From: Diaphorobacter caeni
Lineage (GTDB): Bacteria; Pseudomonadota; Gammaproteobacteria; Burkholderiales; Burkholderiaceae_C
Length of the DNA: 64,000 nucleotides
Direction: 5' to 3'
Assembly (NCBI RefSeq): GCF_015354245.1
Contig: NZ_JADKYZ010000011.1
Coordinates: 152,191 to 216,190 of the forward strand
Shown: positions 51,510 to 60,905 of the stretch, one piece after another
How positions within the stretch are numbered: the first letter of the stretch is position 1
Layout: each line of letters opens with the position of its first letter
Position numbers and translations under genes: made by a program
Notes under the pieces: model-generated
Databases searched by the model: none
What the model was told of the DNA's origin: nothing
Seen by the model: the letters and a program-made list of their open reading frames with translations, nothing else

Positions 51510-52879
51510 CGGAGGCAAACGCATCGGCACTCGGCATCTGGTGCGGCGGCGAACGGGTGGGAAGCATCCAGTTCGATCACGGTGATGAACGCTGGGGCTT
51601 GCAGTACTCGCCAACGTGGCTGGCCAACGGGGCCGCGTTCCCGCTGTCGCCGCAGCTGCCTCTGCAGACGCCGCCCGAAGGGCATGGGTCTTCGGCGGTG
51701 CGGCGCTTTTTGCAGAACCTGCTGCCGGAAGGCCCGCAACTGGACGACATCGCCCGCGCCTGCGGATTGAGCAAGGCGAATGTCTACGGCCTGGTGCAGG
51801 CGCTGGGCGCGGAGACGACCGGCGCGTTCCGGTTTCTGCCCATCGATGCGACCGGGGACGAAGCGGTCGATCAGCCTGCGCGGGAAGTGTCGCTGGCCGA
51901 GCTGTCCGAGCGGATCCGCCATCGCCAATGGCAGCCGTTCGCCAATTGGGACGGGCGGCTGCGTCTGTCCGTGGCCGGGCAGCAGGACAAGCTGGCGCTG
52001 CATGTGCAGCGCGGCGCGGCGGATCACGCGGGCGACATGCGGCTCGTGCTGCCCGATGCGCCATACACCTCCACCCATCTCCTCAAGCCGGAGTCGCAAG
52101 ACCCGAAGATTCCCTTTCTCGTCGCCAACGAGCATTTCTGCATGCGACTGGCGGCACGCATGGGGCAGGACAAGGGGCTGCAGTTCGAGGTGGCCCGCGT
52201 CGACATCATCCGCGTGCCCGAGCCCGTACTGTTCATCGAGCGCTTTGACCGCATGCGATCGGACGCAAGCCCGTTGGTGCAGCGCCTGCACATCATCGAC
52301 GGGTGCCAGGCCCTCGACTTCCCGGTGGCATCCAAATATGAGTTGAACACGGGTCCCAATCGCCTCTACCGCGACGGAATGAGTCTGCCGCGTCTGTTCA
52401 GCGCCAGCGGCCACGCGCAGCAACCCGCGCGCACTCGGCTCATGCTGCTGCGCTGGAGCCTGTTCCAGCTGCTGCTCGGCAACTACGATGCGCATGGCAA
52501 GAACTTCTCGTTCTATGTGCATGCGGACGGGCTCGCCCCATGCCCCTGGTATGACCTGCTCTCGGTCGCCATGTACCCCAGCATCGCGAACGAATACGCC
52601 ATGGCGTTCGGCGACGCGTTTGCGGATGCGGAACTCACGGCCTATGAGCTCGCGCACTTCGCGCAGCTGTGCGGCATTGCCCCGGCGTTGCTCAAAAAGG
52701 AAGCGCAAAAGCTGGCGTCCGCCGCGCGGCAATATGCGCCGGAGCTCGCGCGTGCCGAGATCTACAACGAGGACGAGCGTGCGTTCGTGAGCCGCATCGC
52801 GGACCATGTCGATGGACAGGCGCGGTGGCTGTTTGACTTGGCGGGAGAGGCGTCCAGATTCAAGGCGGGAGACTTTTAG
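51506..52879 (+). CDS. hipA: HipA-type serine/threonine kinase toxin
   Basis: The 457-residue protein has the N-terminal HipA_N couple domain (about 5-110) and the kinase core: SVAGQQDKLALH (P-loop-like segment, Ser near residue 151), FIERFDR, and the catalytic loop LLGNYDAHGKNFSFY (NxDxHxKN). A YDLLSV metal-binding segment then follows. It would phosphorylate a tRNA-synthetase-type target, as E. coli HipA does GltX, and induce dormancy; the target here is unknown. The start overlaps hipB by ATGA. Confidence 0.93.
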   Translation: MTEANASALGIWCGGERVGSIQFDHGDERWGLQYSPTWLANGAAFPLSPQLPLQTPPEGHGSSAVRRFLQNLLPEGPQLDDIARACGLSKANVYGLVQALGAETTGAFRFLPIDATGDEAVDQPAREVSLAELSERIRHRQWQPFANWDGRLRLSVAGQQDKLALHVQRGAADHAGDMRLVLPDAPYTSTHLLKPESQDPKIPFLVANEHFCMRLAARMGQDKGLQFEVARVDIIRVPEPVLFIERFDRMRSDASPLVQRLHIIDGCQALDFPVASKYELNTGPNRLYRDGMSLPRLFSASGHAQQPARTRLMLLRWSLFQLLLGNYDAHGKNFSFYVHADGLAPCPWYDLLSVAMYPSIANEYAMAFGDAFADAELTAYELAHFAQLCGIAPALLKKEAQKLASAARQYAPELARAEIYNEDERAFVSRIADHVDGQARWLFDLAGEASRFKAGDF

Positions 52880-52945
52880 AGCGTACTCAACCCACATCCC
52901 GGTGCGAGGCTGTCGGCATGGCATCCGAGACGGATATCAATGAGA

Positions 52946-52965
52946 TACTGTATATTTATACAGTA
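52946..52965 (+). promoter_or_regulatory. LexA (SOS) box before imuA
   Basis: TACTGTATATTTATACAGTA contains the consensus CTGT-N8-ACAG with flanking TA and is nearly a perfect palindrome. It lies 22 bp upstream of the imuA start, so the whole imuA-imuB-dnaE2 operon should be derepressed by DNA damage. Confidence 0.92.
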
Positions 52966-52987
52966 AATCATTTTCTACCCATGCCAG

Positions 52988-53866
52988 ATGACCGCCACCA
53001 GCCCATCCCCCTTTGCCGCCGTGGCCGGAGCGCACAGGCTTGCCGGCATGGAGCCCGCGAGCCTGTCGCGGCTGGGCGTGTGGAAGGGGGGCGACTGGCA
53101 ATCGGCGAATGACGATGGGGCGGTGCGGGCGCTGGCGTCGGGGCATGTAGCGCTGGATGCGGAGCTGCCCGGCGGGGGCTGGCCGGTGGGTGGGATGTCG
53201 GAGATTCTGCTGCCGGCCTCGTCACACCCGGAGTGGAGTCTGGTGGCGGGGGCGTTGGCACGGGCGCTCTCGGAGGGCGGGGCCCGGCAGCATGCGGTGT
53301 TGGTGGCGCCACCGCTGCAGGTGTTTGTGCCGTTTGCCGAAAGGGCTGGCGTGGCCGTGCGGCAGCTGTGCTGCGTGCACCCCGGACAGGCATCGGTTGG
53401 CCGGCTGAAGAAAAGGCAGGGACCGCTTGCCGATGCGGACAGCGTCTGGGTGAGCGAGCAGGCGCTGCGTTGCCGCGATGTGTGCGCGGTGCTCGCGTGG
53501 CTGCCGCATGCGCAGTCGCAGGCGCTCAGACGACTGCAGTTGCTGGCGGCGCAGCAGCGGCAATTGCTGTGGGTGTTCCGGCCCGAGCAGGCGCGCTTGC
53601 AGTCGTCGCCCGCGCCGCTGCGGCTGTGGGTGCGGACGCAGGAGACGTCGCTGCAGGTGCAGGTGATCAAGCGGCGTGGGCCGCCTTCGGCTGCGCCGGT
53701 GGAGTTGCCGCTGCTGCACGGGCACCTGATGGCCGCGCTGGCCGCTCAGGCATGGCGCAAGGAGCGTGCACATGCGGAAGCCACCGCGATGCTCGGCGCG
53801 CTCAGGCCACCCCACAAGGAGGCGTCTCATGCATTGGATGGCATGGCGTTTGCCGCTGGACGATGA
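52988..53866 (+). CDS. imuA: ImuA, translesion-synthesis cassette protein
   Basis: The 292-residue protein shows ImuA features: LGVWKGGDWQSANDD near the N-terminus, then LPGGGWPVGGMSEILLP (RecA-like strand region around residue 60-77 without a canonical Walker A), and QLLWVFRPEQARLQSSPAPLRLWV. It works with ImuB and DnaE2 to bypass lesions. It begins 22 bp after the LexA box, and its 3' end overlaps the imuB start by 38 bp. Confidence 0.9.
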   Translation: MTATSPSPFAAVAGAHRLAGMEPASLSRLGVWKGGDWQSANDDGAVRALASGHVALDAELPGGGWPVGGMSEILLPASSHPEWSLVAGALARALSEGGARQHAVLVAPPLQVFVPFAERAGVAVRQLCCVHPGQASVGRLKKRQGPLADADSVWVSEQALRCRDVCAVLAWLPHAQSQALRRLQLLAAQQRQLLWVFRPEQARLQSSPAPLRLWVRTQETSLQVQVIKRRGPPSAAPVELPLLHGHLMAALAAQAWRKERAHAEATAMLGALRPPHKEASHALDGMAFAAGR

Positions 53867-55217
53867 GCAGCTTGCAAGCATGCCCGCATCGGCCATCGAA
53901 GCCTGTGGCTGGTGGGCGCTGCATTTCACACCCAATGTGGCCGTGCTGGACGAGGCCTTGCTGCTCGAGGTGCAAAGCGCCGAGCGCCTATGGGGCGGGC
54001 GCGCTGCACTGAGGCATTTGCTGCTGGCTCATGCTCCATCGCCTGCGCCTGCGATGCCGGATGAGTCCACCGATGCGCGCAGCCGCTGGGCCGAAGGGCC
54101 AACGGCCTTGCAGGCGCTGGCGCTGCTGCGTCTCAAGCAAAGCGGCAGGCCGCGTCCGCCGCAGATTCCTCAAGGCTTGCCGATGCATGCGCTGACGGCG
54201 CTGAAGCCGCATTTGTCGACGCTCAACAATCTGGGCTGCCGCACGTTGGGCGATGTGCGCGCCCTGCCGCGAACGGGCGTGGCGCGCAGGCTGGGGCAGG
54301 AGTGCCTGCTGGCGCTCGATCAGTTGTGGGGCGAGCGTGCCTGCCCGCTGGTCTGGATCGAACTGCCGGAGCAGTTCGATCTGGAGCTGGAGCTGCCATG
54401 CGTCGCGGCTTCGTCCGCCGATCTGCTGCATGCAGCAGAGCATCTTCTGAGCGCCCTGCAAGGCTGGTTGCGCGCGCGTCATCTGGGCGTGCTGCGGCTT
54501 GGGCTGCGTTGGCGGCACGATTTGCGGCGCCTCGATGGCGTCGATCTGGCGCCTTGGGGCGAGATGGAACTGCGCACGGCGCAGCCGCTGCAGGAGCTGT
54601 CGCATCTGCGGCGCTTGCTGGCGGAGCACATGGCACATGAGCGGCTGGCCGCACCGGTCCATCGGCTCATGCTGAAAACGCTGGAGGTGCAGGCCGTCAG
54701 GCAGATGAATGAAAGCCTGCTGCCCAAGGCCGGTGATGAACGCGGCGGCGAGCCATGGAGCCAGTGGGTGGAGCGGGTGAGTGCGCGCTTTGGCGAAGAC
54801 TGTCTGCATGTGCCGGAGCGGCAGACCGATCATCGACCGGAGCACATGCAGATCTGGCAAAGCGCCAGCCATGCGTTGAGAAGGGACGTGCGCAGCAAGC
54901 CCGACACGGAGGCCGACCCGCGCGCCGCGTTGTGGCCCGCCTGGCTTTTGCCCGAGCCTCAGTTGCTCACAACCCAGCGACATCGGCCTTGTCTGCAGGG
55001 GCTGGCGCTGAGTCTGAAGGCCGGGCCAGAACGTCTGGAAAGCGGCTGGTGGGAGGCCGAAGAGGCATTGCCGAAGGAGGGGCGCGTTGGCCGGCAGGCC
55101 AGGCCGGGATACTGCAGCCGCGACTACTTCGTCGCCCACAACGCCGCTGCAGGCTGGGTCTGGATCTTTCGGGAGACCGGCACGCACGACTGGTATCTGC
55201 ACGGGTTCTACGGATGA
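53829..55217 (+). CDS. imuB: ImuB, Y-family-like polymerase accessory protein
   Basis: The 462-residue protein starts at ATG 53829 (MHWMAWRLPLDDEQLAS), with AAGGAGG 6 bp upstream, inside the end of imuA. It has the Y-family polymerase fold (finger/thumb segment LKPHLSTLNNLGCRTLGDVRAL as a helix-hairpin-helix) but no catalytic acidic residues, as is usual for ImuB. A hub role linking ImuA, DnaE2 and the clamp is inferred from studied homologues. The stop overlaps dnaE2 by ATGA. Confidence 0.9.
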   Translation: MHWMAWRLPLDDEQLASMPASAIEACGWWALHFTPNVAVLDEALLLEVQSAERLWGGRAALRHLLLAHAPSPAPAMPDESTDARSRWAEGPTALQALALLRLKQSGRPRPPQIPQGLPMHALTALKPHLSTLNNLGCRTLGDVRALPRTGVARRLGQECLLALDQLWGERACPLVWIELPEQFDLELELPCVAASSADLLHAAEHLLSALQGWLRARHLGVLRLGLRWRHDLRRLDGVDLAPWGEMELRTAQPLQELSHLRRLLAEHMAHERLAAPVHRLMLKTLEVQAVRQMNESLLPKAGDERGGEPWSQWVERVSARFGEDCLHVPERQTDHRPEHMQIWQSASHALRRDVRSKPDTEADPRAALWPAWLLPEPQLLTTQRHRPCLQGLALSLKAGPERLESGWWEAEEALPKEGRVGRQARPGYCSRDYFVAHNAAAGWVWIFRETGTHDWYLHGFYG

Positions 55218-58200
55218 ACGCCATGGCTCGGAAGATCACTGAAACCGCGCCGCCAACGCTTGCCCTGCCGGGCTATGCGGAGCTGCATTGCCTGAGCAAT
55301 TTCAGCTTTCAGCGCGGGGCCTCGCATCCCGGCGAGCTGGTCGAGCGCGCAGAGCAACTGGGCTATGCGGCGCTGGCCATCACGGATGAGTGCTCGGTGG
55401 CGGGCGTGGTGCGCGCATGGCTGGCCGTGCGGCATCAGGCGGCAAAGCGCAAGGAGGCCCAGGAACGAGGCGAAGCACTGCGGGACTTTGAGCTGCCCTT
55501 GCTCTACGGCAGCGAGTTCCAGTTCGGCGACCTGTGCATCGTCGCGATTGCGCGCGATCTGCAAGGTTGGGGGGATCTGTGTGAATTCATCACGGCCGCG
55601 CGCGGGGCGGCGCTCAAGGGTTCCTATCGGCTGACGTCCGAGTCTCCCTGGCGGTTGCTGCATGGCTGCGAATTGCTGATTGCGCCGCATCGCGCTGCCT
55701 TCATGAAGGAGGATGAGGGCGTGGCTTGTCTTGTGCAGGCATTGGAGAGCGCCCGGGCGATGCTGGGCTGTGATTTCTCGATTGCAGTGGAGCTGCACAA
55801 GGGCTCGGGCGACAGCCTTTGGCTGCAGATGCTGCAGCAGGCGGGCGCGCAATTGAATGTGCCGTTGGTCGCTGCGGGCGGTGTGCTCATGCATTCGCGC
55901 ATGCGCAAACCGCTGCTGGACGTGATCACCGCAGTGGGCATGAACTGCAGTGTGGCGGAATGTGGTCACGCGTTGGAATCCAATGGCGAGCGCCGTCTGC
56001 GCTCCCGTGCGCAGTTGGCCAGGATTTACGCGCCGCGCCTGCTGGCAGCGACGGTGGCGATGGCAGGCCGTTGCCATTTCAAGTTGGATCAGATTCGCTA
56101 CAACTACCCGTTGGAGACGGTTCCCTCCGGCAAGACTGCGATGCAGAGGCTTGGCGAACTGGCATGGGAAGGCGTGCGGGAAAAATACCCGAATGGCGGC
56201 ATGCCCGAATGGCTCAGGGGACAGATCCACAAGGAGCTCGATCTGATCTCGGAGCAGGGCTATGAGATGTACTTTCTCACCGTGCACGACATCGTGCGGC
56301 AGGCACGCAAACTGGGGATTCTCTGCCAGGGGCGTGGCTCTGCGGCCAATTCCGTCATCTGCTATTTCCTGGGCATCACGGCCGTGAATCCGGAGGTGGG
56401 CACTCTGCTGTTCGAGCGCTTCATCAGCAAGGAACGCAAGGAGCCGCCGGACATCGACGTCGACTTCGAGCACGAACGGCGCGAAGAAGTCATCCAGTAC
56501 ATCTACGACAAATACGGTCATGACCGTGCGGCGATCACCGCCGTCGTCATCACCTACCGACTGCGCAGCGCCCTGCGGGATGTCGGCAAGGCGCTGGGCG
56601 TGGCGCCGGCACTGGTCGACGCCTTCGCAAAAGACCATCACTGGTTTGACGACGCGGCGGCCGAAGATCGCCTGCTGGGTCTGGCCCGGGACGTGGGCGA
56701 GGACATCAGCGCGCATACGGCGCATTGGTGGTTCAGGCTGACGAGAGAGCTGCACGGCTTTCCGCGCCACCTGAGCCAGCATGTGGGCGGCTTCGTGCTC
56801 ACGCAGGACAAGCTCACGCGGCTGGTTCCGGTGGAGCCCGCCAGCATGGCAAAGCGGACGATCATCCAATGGGACAAGGATGATCTCGACGCGCTGAATC
56901 TGCTCAAGGTGGATGTGCTGGCGCTCGGCATGCTCACCGCACTGCGCCGCTGTCTGGACATGCGCAACGCGATCCGCGAGCGGCCATGGACGCTGCTCAG
57001 CGAGATTCCGCGTGAGGACTCCGCCACCTACGACATGATCTGCGCGGCGGACACCATCGGCACCTTCCAGATCGAGAGCCGCGCGCAGATGAGCATGCTG
57101 CCGCGCCTGCTGCCGCGCACGTTCTACGACCTGGTGGTCGAAGTCGCCATCGTGCGGCCCGGTCCGATTCAGGGTGGCATGGTGCATCCGTATCTCCTTG
57201 CCAGAGAACGCCAGCGAAAAGGTCAGGAGCTGAGACTCGAAAAGCCGGCGCTCAAACCCGCACTCGAACGCACGCTCGGCATCCCCATCTTTCAGGAGCA
57301 GGTCATGCAGATCGCCATGGCGGCCGCCGGTTTTTCCCCCGCCGAGGCCGATGCGCTGCGCCGCTCGATGGCAGCGTGGAAGCGCCACGGCGGCGTCCAT
57401 CACTTCCGTGATCGCGTGATTGGCGGCATGGTGAAAAACGGCTACCGCGAAGCCTTCGCCGAACAGATCTTCCAGCAGATGCTGGGTTTTGGCGAATACG
57501 GATTTCCCGAAAGCCACGCCTACAGCTTTGCCATGCTCGCCTATGCCAGCGCATGGTTCAAGCGACACGAGCCCGCATGCTTTCTGGCCGCGCTGCTCAA
57601 CTCGCAGCCGATGGGCTTCTACACCCCGTCGCAGCTCGTGCAGGACGCGCGCAGGCACGGCGTGCGCGTGCTGCCGGTGGACGTCACGCGCAGCGACCGG
57701 CTCAGCACGCTCGAAGCGCCGCTGCAACCCATGCGCGGCGTGGCGCAGCCGCAGCCTGCCGTGCGGCTGGGTCTGCACCTCGTGGCGCATCTGGAGACTT
57801 CGGCGGCGCAGCGTCTGCTGCAGGCGCGCGCGCAAGCGCCGTTTGAAAGCACGCAGGACTTGGCCCTTCGCGCGCAGCTGGACCGCCACGACCTGCAGGC
57901 GCTCGCTGCGGCCGACGCGCTCACCAGCCTCTCGGGCCACCGCCGCCAGCAGATGTGGGAGGCCGCAGCCCAATGGCGCGCACCGCCCTTGCTGCGCGAG
58001 ACGCCCACGCACGAAGACCGCCTCGAACTGCCGCAGGCCAAGGAAGGCGAGGCGATCCTTTTCGACTACAGCGCCACCGGCCTCACGCTGCGAAACCATC
58101 CGCTGACCCTGCTGCGCGCACGACTGGACCGCTGGAAGATCCGCACCGCAGCCCAACTGCTGGACATGCCTAACGGCCGCCGCGTGCGCGCCGCAGGCAT

Positions 58201-58492
58201 CGTCACCGTGCGCCAGCGCCCCGGCACGGCCAAGGGCACGATGTTCGTCTCGCTCGAAGACGAAACCGGCACGGTCAACGTGGTCGTCTGGCCGTCGATG
58301 CTCGAGAAATGGCGCGACACACTGCTGCGCGCCCGCCTGCTCGCGGTGGAAGGTCTATGGCAATGCAGCCGCCCGAACGAGAGCGCCCCGCAACATGCCA
58401 CGCGGCACCTGATCGTCGAGCGAGTGAAAGACCTCACCCCGCTGCTCGGGCGCCTGGGCGCGGTGCTCAATGGAAGTCGAGATTTTCATTGA
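55214..58492 (+). CDS. dnaE2: Error-prone DNA polymerase DnaE2
   Basis: The 1092-residue protein starts at ATG 55214. The N-terminal PHP domain (ELHCLSNFSFQRGASHPGEL, about 20-40) is followed by the polymerase palm with catalytic aspartates in PPDIDVDFEHERREEV (near residue 415) and the finger/HhH region. A C-terminal OB-fold follows (RVRAAGIVTVRQRPGTAKGT, TVNVVVWPSMLEK). It is shorter than replicative DnaE1 and lacks its tail. It carries out damage-induced mutagenic bypass with ImuA/ImuB. Confidence 0.95.
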   Translation: MNAMARKITETAPPTLALPGYAELHCLSNFSFQRGASHPGELVERAEQLGYAALAITDECSVAGVVRAWLAVRHQAAKRKEAQERGEALRDFELPLLYGSEFQFGDLCIVAIARDLQGWGDLCEFITAARGAALKGSYRLTSESPWRLLHGCELLIAPHRAAFMKEDEGVACLVQALESARAMLGCDFSIAVELHKGSGDSLWLQMLQQAGAQLNVPLVAAGGVLMHSRMRKPLLDVITAVGMNCSVAECGHALESNGERRLRSRAQLARIYAPRLLAATVAMAGRCHFKLDQIRYNYPLETVPSGKTAMQRLGELAWEGVREKYPNGGMPEWLRGQIHKELDLISEQGYEMYFLTVHDIVRQARKLGILCQGRGSAANSVICYFLGITAVNPEVGTLLFERFISKERKEPPDIDVDFEHERREEVIQYIYDKYGHDRAAITAVVITYRLRSALRDVGKALGVAPALVDAFAKDHHWFDDAAAEDRLLGLARDVGEDISAHTAHWWFRLTRELHGFPRHLSQHVGGFVLTQDKLTRLVPVEPASMAKRTIIQWDKDDLDALNLLKVDVLALGMLTALRRCLDMRNAIRERPWTLLSEIPREDSATYDMICAADTIGTFQIESRAQMSMLPRLLPRTFYDLVVEVAIVRPGPIQGGMVHPYLLARERQRKGQELRLEKPALKPALERTLGIPIFQEQVMQIAMAAAGFSPAEADALRRSMAAWKRHGGVHHFRDRVIGGMVKNGYREAFAEQIFQQMLGFGEYGFPESHAYSFAMLAYASAWFKRHEPACFLAALLNSQPMGFYTPSQLVQDARRHGVRVLPVDVTRSDRLSTLEAPLQPMRGVAQPQPAVRLGLHLVAHLETSAAQRLLQARAQAPFESTQDLALRAQLDRHDLQALAAADALTSLSGHRRQQMWEAAAQWRAPPLLRETPTHEDRLELPQAKEGEAILFDYSATGLTLRNHPLTLLRARLDRWKIRTAAQLLDMPNGRRVRAAGIVTVRQRPGTAKGTMFVSLEDETGTVNVVVWPSMLEKWRDTLLRARLLAVEGLWQCSRPNESAPQHATRHLIVERVKDLTPLLGRLGAVLNGSRDFH

Positions 58493-58564
58493 GCACCGCG
58501 AGAGATGGGCCATCCGGCGCGCACCGAGCCATGATTAATTTAATAACGCATGTATCACATAAGA

Positions 58565-58610
58565 TATAATACGAATTATAATAATATATTCCGATAACAT
58601 TCAATTATCG
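58565..58610. promoter_or_regulatory. AT-rich palindromes upstream of kfrA-like gene
   Basis: Two dyads lie in a very AT-rich 137-bp gap: TATAAT-ACGA-ATTATA (58565-58580) and CGATAA-N7-TTATCG (58592-58610). They cover the likely promoter just before the start at 58630. KfrA proteins repress their own genes by binding such repeats, so these are candidate operators. Confidence 0.6.
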
Positions 58611-58629
58611 TAGTCAAAAAGGAAGCGCC

Positions 58630-59634
58630 ATGGAATTGCAACCGAGCAGCGTAAGAGGACCGCGCGGGGTTCAGCTGGAGGACGTCTGCGCCGCCGCCGA
58701 TGCGGTTCTTGAGCGCGGCGAGCGCCCGACCATCGAGCGCATTCGCCTGCAATTGGGCCGTGGCTCGCCCAATACCGTGGGGCCGATGCTCGACAGTTGG
58801 TACGCGACACTCGGGAAGCGCCTGAAATCCGGACTGGGCGGGTCCTCCGCATCGATCGACATTGCATCCGGCTACGCTGAAGAAGTTGTCTCCGGTCAGT
58901 TGCCTGCACCGGTCATGCGAGCCGCCAAGGCGCTGTGGGGGCGTGCGGAGCAACTCGCGGGCGAGCGGGCGCAGGCGGGCGTGGCCGAGCAGAAACTGGC
59001 GCTGGCACAGGAGGCCATGGAACTGCAGGCGCAGCAGGAGCAGTTCGCCGTCGAGAAACAGCGCTTCGCTGAGCGCGCTTCGGCACTCGAGGCTGCCATG
59101 TTCGCCAAGGACCAGCAGATCCTGCAGCTTGGGCGCCAGCTCGAGGAAGTCAAGCACATGCTTCAGGCCAAGACCGACGAGGCCGAACTGCTGCGCTCGG
59201 ACCTCTCCAAGCAGCGCATCGCGATGGATGCCATGCGCCAGTTCACCCAGGTCAAGGACGAAGAACACCGCAAGGAACGCGAACGCATCGAGGAGCGAGC
59301 CAAGTCCCAGGAGCGTCGCCTGCTGTCGGAAATCGACCGCGCCCGCCAGGCCACCAAAGCCGTGGAGGCGCTGCTGGACGCACAAGAGAAACAGGCGGCG
59401 CGTCAGCTCGCGGATTCAGAAGAACGAGTCAGGTCGATGGACGACCGACTGCTCGCCACGCAGGAAGAAAAAGCGGGACTGCTGAAGGACTTGCTGAAAG
59501 CCAAGGATCAGTTGCAGCGACTGCAGACGGAGGCCGCTTCGGCTCAAAGTCCAGGATCCGAAGCGCTGCCACGCAGCGGCCGGCTGCGCGCAAAGGCTCC
59601 CGTCATTCCGCCGAAGAAGCGGTTGAGAAAGTGA
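58630..59634 (+). CDS. KfrA-like DNA-binding coiled-coil protein
   Basis: The 334-residue protein has an N-terminal KfrA-type helical DNA-binding domain (about 15-125: VCAAADAVLERGERPTIERIRLQLGRGSPNTVGPML). A long alpha-helical coiled coil spans about 130-300 (repeated ER/EQ/LL heptads), followed by a basic tail ending PPKKRLRK. KfrA is known from IncP/IncU plasmids as an autorepressor that aids segregation. Here it follows the dnaE2 cassette on a chromosome-like segment. A start GGAAG lies 8 bp before ATG 58630. Confidence 0.9.
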   Translation: MELQPSSVRGPRGVQLEDVCAAADAVLERGERPTIERIRLQLGRGSPNTVGPMLDSWYATLGKRLKSGLGGSSASIDIASGYAEEVVSGQLPAPVMRAAKALWGRAEQLAGERAQAGVAEQKLALAQEAMELQAQQEQFAVEKQRFAERASALEAAMFAKDQQILQLGRQLEEVKHMLQAKTDEAELLRSDLSKQRIAMDAMRQFTQVKDEEHRKERERIEERAKSQERRLLSEIDRARQATKAVEALLDAQEKQAARQLADSEERVRSMDDRLLATQEEKAGLLKDLLKAKDQLQRLQTEAASAQSPGSEALPRSGRLRAKAPVIPPKKRLRK

Positions 59635-59802
59635 TGCCGCTCCCCGAAGACGGTGCCGTGCCTTGTGGTTCCTTGCGTGACGGAGAGAAACTCAGGGTTC
59701 GCTTGTTTCCCCACAATAACGAATTAACATAATCAAAATCGTATCCAACAATCAGGGCATGCTGCGCAACGTGAAACCGGCGCTCTGGCATATCGATCGA
59801 CG

Positions 59803-59824
59803 GGACGGCAGAAACACCGTCCCA
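59803..59824. other. Hairpin at the 3' end of the biotin-carboxylase fragment
   Basis: GGGACGG-N8-CCGTCCC forms a perfect 7-bp stem just beyond the accC stop. Without a T-tract it is only a weak terminator candidate, for either the kfrA-like gene or accC. Confidence 0.4.
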
Positions 59825-59853
59825 TCATGACAAGCACTCCCGGTCAGGTCAGA

Positions 59854-60867
59854 TCAAACCCGGTCCGCCAGCCAACGCTCCAGATAGTGGATGCTGGTGC
59901 CGCCTTCCATGAATGCGGGGTCCTGCATCAGTTGCTGATGCAGTGGCACGTTGGTCTGTATTCCATCGGCGACGAGCTCGCCGAGCGCTACGCGCATGCG
60001 GGCCATTGCGTCTTCGCGCGACGGGCCGTAGGTGATGAGCTTGCCGACCAGCGAGTCGTAGAACGGCGGGATCTCGTAGCCGCTGTACATGTGCGAGTCG
60101 ACACGCACGCCGGGGCCGCTGGGGGCGATCCATTCGCGCAGCACTCCGGGGGACGGTTTGAAGCTGTGCGGGTCTTCGGCGTTGATGCGGCATTCGATGG
60201 CATGGCCCTGGCAGACGATCTCGGTCTGCGACCATGGCAGCGGCTCGCCCGCCGCGATGCGCAGTTGCATCTCGACGATATCGATGCCGGTGATCCATTC
60301 GGTGACCGGGTGCTCGACCTGAACGCGGGTGTTCATCTCGATGAAGTAGAACTCGCCGTTCTCGAACAGAAATTCAAAGGTGCCTGCGCCGACATAGCCC
60401 ATGCGCTCGCAGGCGCGCGCGCAGCGCTCTCCGACTTCGGCGAGACGCACCGAGTCGATGCCCGGTGCCGGGGACTCCTCGATGATCTTCTGATGACGTC
60501 GCTGCATGGAGCAGTCACGTTCGCCGAGCCAGACGGCGTTGCCATGCGTGTCGGCGAGAATCTGGATCTCGATGTGGCGTGGCGCGAGCAGGTACTTTTC
60601 CATGTAGACCGCCGCATTGCCGAACGCGGCGTTCGCCTCGGCCTTGGTCATGGCGATGGACTGCAGCAGCGCGGCCTCGTCGTCCACCACGCGCATACCG
60701 CGCCCGCCGCCGCCACCCGCGGCCTTGATGATTACGGGGTAGCCGATGGCTGCGGCCAGCGCCCGGGTCTTGTCATCATCGTCGCCGAGCGCCTCGGGCG
60801 ATCCCGGCACGCAGGGCACGCCTGATTCGATCATCGCCTGCTTGGCCGAGACCTTGTCGCCCATGGT
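59854..60867 (-). pseudogene. accC: Biotin carboxylase gene truncated by a transposon (accC type)
   Basis: The fragment encodes about 336 residues from [21 protein letters not shown] to the normal end ([11 protein letters not shown]). AccC proteins have about 449 residues, and MGDKVSA is near position 113, so the whole N-terminal domain is missing. The retained part is intact: ATP-binding [27 protein letters not shown] and [13 protein letters not shown]. The missing side abuts the inverted repeat of a Tn21-type transposon at 60868. Accordingly an ATG-start product would lack part of the ATP-grasp fold. Another accC probably exists elsewhere, since acetyl-CoA carboxylase is usually essential. 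Confidence 0.85.
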
Positions 60868-60905
60868 GGGGTCGTCTCAGAAAACGGAAAATAAAGCACG
60901 CTAAG
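60868..60905. repeat. Terminal inverted repeat of the Tn3-family element
   Basis: The 38-bp end begins GGGGTCGTCTCAG and ends AAAGCACGCTAAG, which is the Tn21-subgroup type end. Its last five bases (CTAAG) include the tnpA stop codon (TAG on the minus strand at 60901-60903), as commonly seen in this subgroup. Confidence 0.9.

Noticed and set aside
55208..58156. 982-residue minus-strand ORF
   Set aside because: It is antisense to dnaE2, with no domain and biased composition; the plus strand has catalytic motifs.
59803..59824. Strong intrinsic terminator
   Set aside because: The stem is good but there is no T-tract on either strand.
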